Program-made: the position numbers and the translations under genes
Notes under the pieces: generated by a model
Told to the model about the DNA's origin: nothing
Databases searched by the model: none
What the model saw: the letters and a program-made list of their open reading frames with translations, nothing else
DNA from: an uncultured Eubacteriales bacterium
GTDB lineage: Bacteria; Bacillota; Clostridia; Christensenellales; UBA1242
Direction: 5' to 3'
Length of the DNA: 64,000 bases
Assembly (NCBI GenBank): GCA_900551855.1
Contig: URXM01000001.1
Span: 186,001-250,000 of the forward strand
In this document: positions 18,101 through 26,137 of the stretch, piece after piece
How positions within the stretch are numbered: the stretch's first letter is position 1
How the letters are laid out: each line of letters begins with the position of its first letter

Positions 18101-21100
18101 TTCAACTATGAAATATGATTGCAAGATTCAAACAAGTTTGTATCAATCTGTTGAAGGTATTTCTTTGACAACAAGTTTGTCACAATTAAACTTCTCTAAC
18201 AGCAATCTCAATTATAGTTTGGGAGTTTACACTTATCCAACAACTTCTACAAACAAGAGTGTTAGAGTGGAATTTATTAGAACAAATGGCAATCCTTATG
18301 TAAACATGGTTGAATGGGAGATTGAAAACACTGACAGTGAAAATGGTGTTTATACAATCAATCTTTCTTGTGAAGATTTCTTTAATGAAAACAGAAACAA
18401 TATTGTAAACATTGAAGATTATTTGACTGGTAGAATTTATATCTATCCATCAGAATGGGGTGATTCTTATACATCTATTGATGCTAGTTTGCAACCTATT
18501 GTAATTGATGTTCAATATAGAAATGGTTCTAAAGCAAACCCATATTTGTTGGAGACTGCAGAAGATGTTGTAAACATAAATGCAAATGAAACAACTTTGA
18601 AGAGTCATTATGAAATTTCAACTGTGATTGATATGTCTGCAGTTAAAAACTTTGTCCCTATTGGAATTTTGAATGTCAATGGTAAAAATGTCCTTTATGG
18701 ATTTAGCGGTTCTATTATTGGTACAAATTCTCAAGCAGCAATCACAAACATTGCTGTGTCTGAAAATAATTTCTCTGCAAAAGTAGAGAAAGAAACAGTA
18801 AGTGGAACTTTTGATATCCTTTATGCCGGACTTTTTGCACAGATAAACAGTTCTTATAAACTTGATGAAGATGATCCTTTGTCTGAAGTTATTACTCCAA
18901 AAATTGAAAATGTTTCTTTCTCAGGAAAGTTTGAATTGAATGCAGATTCAAGAGCTTATGTAAGTCTTTTGACAGCTGTAAACAGGGGCGAACTTGTCAA
19001 TGTTGGAGTTAAAATAAACGAATCTAACATTAACATGAATTTGAAAGATAGTGCTTTGTATTATGGGGCAGTTGCAGCAGTAAACTATGGAAACATCATA
19101 CAAGACTTTACCAAATATGACGGCACTGGATACAATTATAAAGTTTATAATGATAGTCAAATTTATGTTGATGGAAACGGAAATGATTATATATTAGATG
19201 ATTCTAATACAAAAGTTTATGTTGATAAAGAAAAATATGCTATTGATGAAAACGGCAATAGAATTAAGTATGATGAAGATGGAAATGTTTTATTGAGCAG
19301 TAGAGATTATACTGGTCAAAATACAAAAAATCTTGCTTATTATTATGGTTTTGTAAACATCAATTCTGTTCCATCTGAAATTTATGCGGGCGGAATTGTT
19401 GGCGCTTCTTCAGGTGTTGTTGAAAGAGTTTCTTCTTCACTTTTGAAGCTTTATGGATATTCAGCTTATTCGGCTTATACTTTGATTTCTGTAACCGAAA
19501 AAAATAATTCTGTTGATTATCACTATGCGTATGTTGGTGGAGCAGTTGGTGTAGCTACATACAACGCTGGCACTTCTAGCATCTCTGGCTATTTGATTGA
19601 TTTGGACACTCCAAACTCTGGAAATACAATTTCAAATCTTCTTGTTGGAGGAGAAATTAACACTTCTACTTTGTCTAACCATATAGATGCTGCTGGTGGT
19701 ATTGTCGGTTTTGTTGATACTTTGGAAGTGGCAACAATTGATGTTATCAACAACACTTCAAGAGTGTTTGTTAGAGCAAAAGAATATGCTGGTGGAATCG
19801 CTGGATATGATACTTATGCTGAAGATTATGGAAATTACACAAACTTTGGCACAGGAAATGTTATTGAAGCGGTTGATGATGGCAGAAACAATTTCTATGC
19901 ATCAATGATTATCAAATATAAGACTTTAGAAAATTTGCCTGCTGATACCACTATTGCTAAAAACTCCTTCTTTGCTGTTGGAAACTCTACAAGAAATGGA
20001 AGAAGTTATGCAACATTCAACTTTGCAGTTTACACATATTTGAAAAGAAATTATACTCAAGTTGATAAAGATGATTTGGTTTCTACAAATTCTTCTTCTG
20101 TGACAAACTATTATGGCGACTATATTATTCTTAATATAAGCAATAATGAAGTTCACATAAACAATTCTTATACTTTTGAATTTAAAGAAGTAAATCTTAA
20201 TTTGGAAGAAAGTGAATATGCCATGACACAAAATGGCAAAGACAACATTGATGTTAGCGTTTATTTCTTATATTATTTCTCTGTTCAAGGCAGACTTAAT
20301 GAAGATGGTTATGCTGGTGCACAAGATGAAATTGAAGATTTAAACTTTATCACTCCAAATTCTGACTTCTATCCTTTCTCTTTGGGTAGTCAAGATGTAA
20401 ACATTTCTTCAACCAATTCAAACATATTGTCTGTTGATGTAAATGGGAATCTTACAGTAAAAGGAACAGGTCTTGCAACAATCACTCTTACAAGCATTTT
20501 GAATGTTGTTCAATCAAGAGTTATCTACATTTATATAGTAAATTATTTTGATAAAGATGTTTCTTCTTCTATTTTCTATACAAGTGGAAATGTCAATGGT
20601 GTGTCTATAAGTGACGAAAGTAATCTTTACATTTATGGAAATTCAAGCAGCAACATCTATACTGTTCCTACTTACAACTTAAGGGATGGAAAAACATATA
20701 ATGGTGACAGTTTTACTGTTACAAAAGAAGGGGTGCTTAATTATAAGAATGTAAGTTATAATCTTACGAAAAACACTCAAGTTGCTGTTTCTTCTGTTGA
20801 CAAAACAGAGTATATCAAAACATCTGATACTTCTATTGTAGATGGCAAAGAATATTTTGTTTATGATGAAGAAACGGGAGTTTACACTCTTGTTGCTGAA
20901 CCTGTCGTTGAAGATATTGGAAATTATTACGAACAACAATATTATTCTTCAGTGCAAATCAACAAACAAACAATTGTGTTCTTTAAAGACAAAACAAAAT
21001 ATCCTGCAGATGGCGACATAGATGAATATACAATGACACCAATGTTGAAAGTTGTTATTCAAGTAGGTGATGAGAAATATGAGTTCTATTATGAACTTGA

Positions 21101-24100
21101 AAATTCTACAATCAATTTCAATGTTGTTTATAAAGAAACTGCTACATCAATAAGAACGAATTCTAAGTTCTATTCTATGCAGACAAACAACACATTTAAA
21201 GATACTATTACTGTTGTTTCAACAAACAAAAATGAAATGGTGTTCTATGATATCTTTTACAATGGTGTATCTGTTCAAAACAGATTGCCAAATGATCTTA
21301 CACAATTTGACACTGCTTCAAATCGTGAAGAAGCTTGGCTTAATTATATGAACACAATGAACAATCAAAAAGATTTGTTTGACATTCAATTCTCAAGAGT
21401 TGGAGAAAATGTGTTTGAATTTAATTGTCAAATCAATGTCAACAGCGACAAATTTTTAAACAGATTTGAAGAAGATATTTATGGAGAATATACAGTTTAT
21501 CTTTATTGCAATGAATTGACTGAAGGTGTTTCTTATTCATTTAAGCTTATGCTTGATGAAGCAGAAATAAATTATATAAGCATCAATAACTATTCAAATT
21601 ACAGAGATGTTTCTGTTTCAGATGAGGTTGTTGTACCTTCTCAAAGAGGTATGTTGGAAATCTCTATCGATCCTGTTGAAGCAGTTTTTGAAGAATTTTC
21701 TATTAAAAACAATGCTATAAATTATAATGATGGTGCAACAGAAGCGATCTTTACTTTCGCTTATGAAAAGATAAACGAAAATGCAAGCAAAGAATATGTT
21801 TTGCTTCAAACATTTGGAAGATTTGTCGATGGTACATTTAGTTTTACTTACAAAGAAATGACAGATTTGTTCGCTTCTTTAAATGCTCAATTTGAAGATG
21901 AAAACGCTTCTGTAAATTACACTGGAAAAGTTTATATTTCTTACTATATGCCTTCAAACAATGTTGATGACAGTGCAGATGTTGGATTTGATGTTTCTGT
22001 AACTTACGGAAATGAAGGTCAATACTCAATGGATTCAACAATTTTGCTCAAGACAAAACTTGGTAGTTATGCAAAGCTTACATTTGCTGACAAGGAAGAT
22101 TTGGGCGGAGTATATTATGTTGCTCGTGGCTTATCTTACAATTTGAATTTGAGCTATTATGGTTTTAGTGAAGATCAAATCACTATCACTTCAACAAACG
22201 ACTTTGTTGCAGATGTTTCTAATGTTGGTGGAAATTATGTTTTGAATGTGACATCAGAAAGCATCAACTACTCTAATGATATTGGATACAAAATTGAAAT
22301 CAATACTGTGGCTTCAAAGGTTGTTGATAATGTTTTGATAACTACAACAGATACTTTGACTTTGTATGTGATGGAATATGTTTTGAATTATGTCTATGTA
22401 GATGGAGTTTACGAAGATATAGTTAAAGGCATGGAAGATGGCATTATTTCTGATGCTATTGGAAATCCATACACTCTTGAATTTGCAATTAGAGATTTCA
22501 TGGAATATGACAGTTCTAATGCAGTTGTAAACAAAGAAGTTGAAGACTTTATTTCTGAAATGACTCAAAATATTAAATGGACTGTTTACTTGAATGACAA
22601 TCCTACAGAACTTGCTCAAAACAAGACAATCAGAACAGATTATTATTCAATCAATTCTTATGTTGTCACACCACTTAGAATTTATGATGCGGAAAGTGAC
22701 ATTTATCATTTCTCTGCAAGTGCAAACTATAGCATGAGAAATGGGTTGTATTATTACAGTGATGTTTCAACAAATTCAAATCCTATTTATACAGAATTCT
22801 CATTTGATGTTCATCAACAGAGCACAGAGGACAGCCCAATCCCTATTGAAAATTATGAAGAGTTTATTGACATGCAAGATGGGGAATGGTATATCTTGTT
22901 GAATGATATTACTTTGCCTGGAAATGAATCTGCTGCAGTCAGTGGAATAGAACAATTCTCACCAATTACTGCAAACATTGCTGGACTTGATGGAAATGGT
23001 TATGCATTGGAAATGGCAGGTACATATTCTTATGATACTATCTCAGATTTTGGTGTTTTTGCTTCTGTTTCTGAAAATACTGTTTTGCAAAATGTCACTG
23101 TCACATTGACAAATGATGTTGTTATAAAACTTTCTTCTTCAACATTTAATGTTGGACTATTGGCTTCTACAAACAATGGTATAATCACCAATTGTCTTGT
23201 TGATAGTTCTACAGGAAGTGAAGGTTTGTCTGTCGTTTGTTTGACAACAGCACAAAATTCTTATGTTGCAGGTTTGGTATCAAACAACACAGGGCACATA
23301 ACCAATTCTCGTTCGAAAATAAACATTTTCGCAAATGTTAATTTGGCAGGATTTGTTGGACAAAACTCAGGAATTATTTCAAGTTCTTATTATTCAAGCT
23401 CTACACTTAAAAATCAAACAAATACAACAAGTGAATATACTGCTGGATTTGTTGTTTTGAACAGTGGAGAAATTCACACTTCTTATGTAAGTGGAGAGAT
23501 GACAAGCAACTTGATGTTCTATTATGGTGAAGAAAATTCAATTCAATCAAACAACAATATTACAGGTTTTGTTTATACAAACAATGGTAGCGTTGAAGAT
23601 TGTTATTCAAACATTACTCTTCGTCAAAGTGGGGCGTTTGCTTCTGGATTTGTATTTGAAAACACAGGAAATATTGCTAGATGTTTCTCAACAAGTGTTT
23701 TGGAAAGTGAACAGACCTCAAATTATGGTTTCGCTAGATACAACAGTGATGAAAAAGCGGTTATTGATGATTGCTATTACCTTTCACAATCCAATGTAAG
23801 AGTTTCTGACAGTCAAACCGTTGACATAAATGTAAGTATTGGCGAAATTGTATTGGATGAAAAAACAGACATTTCTCCTCTTAACACTTATCAATTTGGA
23901 AAAGGTGGTCTTGAAGAATTCTTCTCTTCTTATGTTGTTGCGGAAGGTAGAGATATTAGTTCTGTATGGTTCTATAATGAAAATGCTTCTGATTTGAGCA
24001 ACTTCAACGGTTCTGTGTTTAACACTGGAAGGTTGGAACTTGTCGCTCCAAATATCGTTGCTTTCTCTCAAAGAGAGCTTGACAGAATTGAAACTGTTGT

Positions 24101-25862
24101 TGACAGTGCGACTGGAGCAACTTCAGCAAAATACATTTACACTTATACATCAAACAGCAATCCTCTTGGAAGTGTTTATAATCCAATTTTGATCAGTGAT
24201 GCCGAAACTATGGAAAATTATATTTTGCAAGAAAACAACACTGCAAATTATAACTATTCATATTACAGATTGATTTCTGATATAGATTATTCAGAATATT
24301 TGTATAACAGCAAATTGTATACAACAAAGTTTATGGGATATATAGAAGGAAACTTCATGTCTGTTTCTGGCATGGCGTTGGTTTCTAGCGAAGCAATGAC
24401 TTCTGCCGGAATGTTTGCAGAACTTGGAAGCAGTTCTATCCTTGACGCTGTCGGAACAATTATGAACTTTGACTTCAATCCTCAATCAATTTCTTTCGCA
24501 AACACAGATGTAGTTGGTGCTTTGGTTGGAAAGGTTGATAATGGAAAAATTTATAATGTAAATCTGACAAAGAACAATACTCAACAAACAATCGTAAATG
24601 GTAAGAATATTGTCGGAGGGGCTGTTGGTCTTGCGATAGGCAAATATGATATACAGAATTTGTACTCTCAATACAGTGCAAAAGCTAGATATCAATCAGC
24701 TTCAAACAACTTCAATTCAAATGTTGTTGTTTATTCATCTTATTCTTTTGCTGGCTCTTTGATTGGTGTTGTGAGTGGCACAGGAAGAGTTTACAACAGT
24801 GTCACAGATATTGCAGTGTCAGTCTTGGCTGATAAGGCGGGCTTGTTGTTTGGACTTATTGATCAAAATGCAAATGTTGAAAAAGTTTATCTTCAAATGC
24901 AAAGTGGTATGATTGTAAACGCATATTCTTATGGCGGACTTGTTGTTGGTGAGTCTAAAGGTATAGTTGAAGATGTCACAGTTGTTGGGTTGGCTGGAAG
25001 TGAAAACTTTGAAGGATTCAAAAAAGTTCCTTCAATGCCAACTGCTTTGGGAGGTTATGCTGGCCTTATTAGCGGAGGTATAATTTCTGATGTTGATATT
25101 TCTCAATCAATATCTGTAAGCAACCAAAGTGCAAGTGATGGTGTCAAGTATATTGGTGGCCTCGGAGGAATGGTTACTGGTGCTACAGAGATTTCAAATG
25201 TGACAATCAATGCAAATCTTACAGGATTTATGTATGTGGGTGGTTTGATTGGATATTTGAATGTTCCATCAAATACTGTTTACTTCACTGATATCAATGT
25301 TAGTTCAAATATGTATGTCTATGGACACAGATTGGTTGAAGCGGGAATAGGCGGTCTTGTTGGTTATGTTGGAGAAAATTCAATCGTTAGTTTGGATTCT
25401 TCAGCTGTTGACGACAAAGGAGATACTTTCAATACAAACACATTTAAGGTTTCTGCAAACTCTACTGTTTATTTGTATGGTTCTAATATAGAAATCTATG
25501 CTGGTGGTATTGTTGGTGTAAACAAGAGTAATCTTTCTCACTCTGTTTTGAACACTGATATTTATCTTACTGGTTATAATCAGGCGTTTGATATGTCTCA
25601 AACTTATACAAACAAAGCATTGAGTGCAGTTGTTGAAAAAGATGGAAATACTGGTGTGGTAGATTTACAAATTGACAAGGTTGAAAATGGTGACGAAGTA
25701 TATCAAACAATTTTGGCTACATCTTTAACTTCTACTAATACAAAGTACTATTGCAACATTTCATTTGAGACTGCTGATCCTACAGAAAAATCAGGTTCTT
25801 CATCTTATTTGAGATTGAATCTGTATGGCAAGGTATGTATGCCAGAAGATTTAAGCATTTAA
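15195..25862 (+). CDS. Giant lipoprotein with Ig-like and GLUG-type beta-helix modules
   Basis: 3,555 residues from the ATG at 15195 (SD AAAAGGA). The signal peptide ends FVGC near residue 29, so the mature protein is likely lipid-anchored. No LPxTG or C-terminal membrane segment is visible. Residues about 35-125 form a Big_2-like domain; a second Big_2-like domain (SVDVNGNLTVKGTGLATITL) is near 1740-1775. Three modules begin near residues 1112, 2543 and 2991. Each has a (N)P(I/Y)xIxxxE entry segment and a DIDxS-type strand. Two (1112 and 2991) have a recognisable FxGxIxGN-like turn. GLUG-like repeats then follow, such as AGGIVG, AGFVGQNSGIISSSYY and YAGGIVGVNKSN. Probably a beta-helical surface adhesin or stalk; this is inference. 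It shares a likely operon with the VirB4-like ATPase and ends at a UUCG-loop terminator. Confidence 0.85.
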   Translation: MTKVFKNILISLCGVFAFLFAGFFFVGCSVDYSKISLVADKQSIELEVGESIEIVFTIENYQSGFSNKVQVNPRSDGQTAIFSASDPVYISKDQIKITITGVAGGYGELSVSTLEGGKECSVSVYVNQYSSSMEFDDTVLYVSNKTEFVPDSSQFIFDNHTTHKELSYYYLETKSDINFNTYTLTDLDFENNLASFFDGINYAEATIQKFDKVKLVKTDVNTLVLSLNGVESQIPLTSDFKFLAVYDHSLNNEEYENIVYDVATVYVLPDINANVTGGYMDINTGAVDFQPLDDDNIVIVPNNTHMIQYLLKIEMENSIAEAPLKMNKYQSNNYVDIDFYDYVTDEQEDKTVYYLKISQNAQTQANTDLYFEIFYDIAQGIEDESVNVVKQYSIEIQIAPTALTVNGTSEPERLILYNYYRYPEFGWNDLYLDVISGYSSSPNYEGVYFTFDQTYLDIMYNGITINSGNERLFTDLNVPFKIRGKLGITQISNLVVTVHLKSDILQDADELTVDINCSIIAGATSVLVDENYNGSYFYLDYSGGKQNFDLQIYADHSFQYSTYTFLSGVDVLDIDTNDDNPYTEVGDRYYINLSLTPKLTGIGLYRVYLDNGMPIELTFNVVKTLSSDTTSIQLTNSGNEAVTEAYYSVEDGADFDNTLNIEILNPSTKSGITFGNVAQFTITANVNSDGIKYVPNENGYVAISKVNDYYRISTLDNGMTKITFTLSGFEIEDFRTRAKEIKLYVNVSSYSLIDEFYMRNGDDYALNNTVYYVIGGGNLQKENESVTLTPVANYSDSMNFYQYFYSQEAFVDIFENAKKNNNVETEELYDYVLSSDQIYTEIVYEKYSRKFIYFYAQYIYSYNGNSSYSTAITTTEVKVTKTYVENGQVKTEIKNIILQLESGLIFSASDFEYIDRNEIGDVLATYTVEFSNVYSVGLNGNFDVDSFTYTNSLPSEYSISLSANLRQRNSTMKYDCKIQTSLYQSVEGISLTTSLSQLNFSNSNLNYSLGVYTYPTTSTNKSVRVEFIRTNGNPYVNMVEWEIENTDSENGVYTINLSCEDFFNENRNNIVNIEDYLTGRIYIYPSEWGDSYTSIDASLQPIVIDVQYRNGSKANPYLLETAEDVVNINANETTLKSHYEISTVIDMSAVKNFVPIGILNVNGKNVLYGFSGSIIGTNSQAAITNIAVSENNFSAKVEKETVSGTFDILYAGLFAQINSSYKLDEDDPLSEVITPKIENVSFSGKFELNADSRAYVSLLTAVNRGELVNVGVKINESNINMNLKDSALYYGAVAAVNYGNIIQDFTKYDGTGYNYKVYNDSQIYVDGNGNDYILDDSNTKVYVDKEKYAIDENGNRIKYDEDGNVLLSSRDYTGQNTKNLAYYYGFVNINSVPSEIYAGGIVGASSGVVERVSSSLLKLYGYSAYSAYTLISVTEKNNSVDYHYAYVGGAVGVATYNAGTSSISGYLIDLDTPNSGNTISNLLVGGEINTSTLSNHIDAAGGIVGFVDTLEVATIDVINNTSRVFVRAKEYAGGIAGYDTYAEDYGNYTNFGTGNVIEAVDDGRNNFYASMIIKYKTLENLPADTTIAKNSFFAVGNSTRNGRSYATFNFAVYTYLKRNYTQVDKDDLVSTNSSSVTNYYGDYIILNISNNEVHINNSYTFEFKEVNLNLEESEYAMTQNGKDNIDVSVYFLYYFSVQGRLNEDGYAGAQDEIEDLNFITPNSDFYPFSLGSQDVNISSTNSNILSVDVNGNLTVKGTGLATITLTSILNVVQSRVIYIYIVNYFDKDVSSSIFYTSGNVNGVSISDESNLYIYGNSSSNIYTVPTYNLRDGKTYNGDSFTVTKEGVLNYKNVSYNLTKNTQVAVSSVDKTEYIKTSDTSIVDGKEYFVYDEETGVYTLVAEPVVEDIGNYYEQQYYSSVQINKQTIVFFKDKTKYPADGDIDEYTMTPMLKVVIQVGDEKYEFYYELENSTINFNVVYKETATSIRTNSKFYSMQTNNTFKDTITVVSTNKNEMVFYDIFYNGVSVQNRLPNDLTQFDTASNREEAWLNYMNTMNNQKDLFDIQFSRVGENVFEFNCQINVNSDKFLNRFEEDIYGEYTVYLYCNELTEGVSYSFKLMLDEAEINYISINNYSNYRDVSVSDEVVVPSQRGMLEISIDPVEAVFEEFSIKNNAINYNDGATEAIFTFAYEKINENASKEYVLLQTFGRFVDGTFSFTYKEMTDLFASLNAQFEDENASVNYTGKVYISYYMPSNNVDDSADVGFDVSVTYGNEGQYSMDSTILLKTKLGSYAKLTFADKEDLGGVYYVARGLSYNLNLSYYGFSEDQITITSTNDFVADVSNVGGNYVLNVTSESINYSNDIGYKIEINTVASKVVDNVLITTTDTLTLYVMEYVLNYVYVDGVYEDIVKGMEDGIISDAIGNPYTLEFAIRDFMEYDSSNAVVNKEVEDFISEMTQNIKWTVYLNDNPTELAQNKTIRTDYYSINSYVVTPLRIYDAESDIYHFSASANYSMRNGLYYYSDVSTNSNPIYTEFSFDVHQQSTEDSPIPIENYEEFIDMQDGEWYILLNDITLPGNESAAVSGIEQFSPITANIAGLDGNGYALEMAGTYSYDTISDFGVFASVSENTVLQNVTVTLTNDVVIKLSSSTFNVGLLASTNNGIITNCLVDSSTGSEGLSVVCLTTAQNSYVAGLVSNNTGHITNSRSKINIFANVNLAGFVGQNSGIISSSYYSSSTLKNQTNTTSEYTAGFVVLNSGEIHTSYVSGEMTSNLMFYYGEENSIQSNNNITGFVYTNNGSVEDCYSNITLRQSGAFASGFVFENTGNIARCFSTSVLESEQTSNYGFARYNSDEKAVIDDCYYLSQSNVRVSDSQTVDINVSIGEIVLDEKTDISPLNTYQFGKGGLEEFFSSYVVAEGRDISSVWFYNENASDLSNFNGSVFNTGRLELVAPNIVAFSQRELDRIETVVDSATGATSAKYIYTYTSNSNPLGSVYNPILISDAETMENYILQENNTANYNYSYYRLISDIDYSEYLYNSKLYTTKFMGYIEGNFMSVSGMALVSSEAMTSAGMFAELGSSSILDAVGTIMNFDFNPQSISFANTDVVGALVGKVDNGKIYNVNLTKNNTQQTIVNGKNIVGGAVGLAIGKYDIQNLYSQYSAKARYQSASNNFNSNVVVYSSYSFAGSLIGVVSGTGRVYNSVTDIAVSVLADKAGLLFGLIDQNANVEKVYLQMQSGMIVNAYSYGGLVVGESKGIVEDVTVVGLAGSENFEGFKKVPSMPTALGGYAGLISGGIISDVDISQSISVSNQSASDGVKYIGGLGGMVTGATEISNVTINANLTGFMYVGGLIGYLNVPSNTVYFTDINVSSNMYVYGHRLVEAGIGGLVGYVGENSIVSLDSSAVDDKGDTFNTNTFKVSANSTVYLYGSNIEIYAGGIVGVNKSNLSHSVLNTDIYLTGYNQAFDMSQTYTNKALSAVVEKDGNTGVVDLQIDKVENGDEVYQTILATSLTSTNTKYYCNISFETADPTEKSGSSSYLRLNLYGKVCMPEDLSI

Positions 25863-25888
25863 AAAAGGAAGCTTCGGCTTCTTTTTTT
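25861..25888 (+). terminator. Terminator with UUCG tetraloop
   Basis: GGAAGC-TTCG-GCTTCT stem (25867-25882) with flanking A and T tracts directly after the giant gene stop codon. Confidence 0.9.
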
Positions 25889-25989
25889 ATTTTTAAAGAT
25901 TTACTGATTTTTATAAAATTTAGTTGATTAAATTTTGTTTTATGTGATATAATTTTCATGTAAAAAAATTAAAAAATATAAAAAATCTA

Positions 25990-26018
25990 TTGACTTTATC
26001 ATGCTGAATTGCTATAAT
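25990..26018 (+). promoter_or_regulatory. rpoB promoter
   Basis: TTGACT (25990-25995), 17-base spacer, TATAAT (26013-26018): near-consensus sigma-A promoter, giving a leader of about 112 bases. Confidence 0.85.
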
Positions 26019-26137
26019 TAAGTGGTTAGTTGGCGTAATGTTGAAGAATTTTTACCATTTTTAACTTAAAAATTAGGGAATAAGGAGGTTTTTCGGCCCC
26101 CATATTCCTTTTTTTTTAATTTTTAGAGGAGTGTATT
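26019..26137 (+). promoter_or_regulatory. rpoB leader with attenuator-like hairpin
   Basis: GGAATA (26077-26082) pairs with TATTCC (26103-26108). Inside it GGAGG (26084-26088) pairs with CCCCC (26097-26101) with one A-C mismatch, and the loop is TTTTTCGG. Nine T follow (26109-26117), then the real SD GAGGA and the rpoB ATG. The hairpin plus T-tract has the form of an intrinsic terminator inside the leader, so rpoB expression may be attenuated. Structured rpoB leaders are known in Lactobacillales (Lacto-rpoB motif); I cannot tell whether this is related. Confidence 0.6.

Noticed and set aside
15861..25601. Many minus-strand open frames of 60-140 codons under the giant gene.
   Set aside because: AT-rich antisense shadows without SD, domains or promoters.
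26019..26137. L10 (rplJ) leader motif.
   Set aside because: The element precedes rpoB directly, with no rplJL, and I could not identify the L10 leader core.
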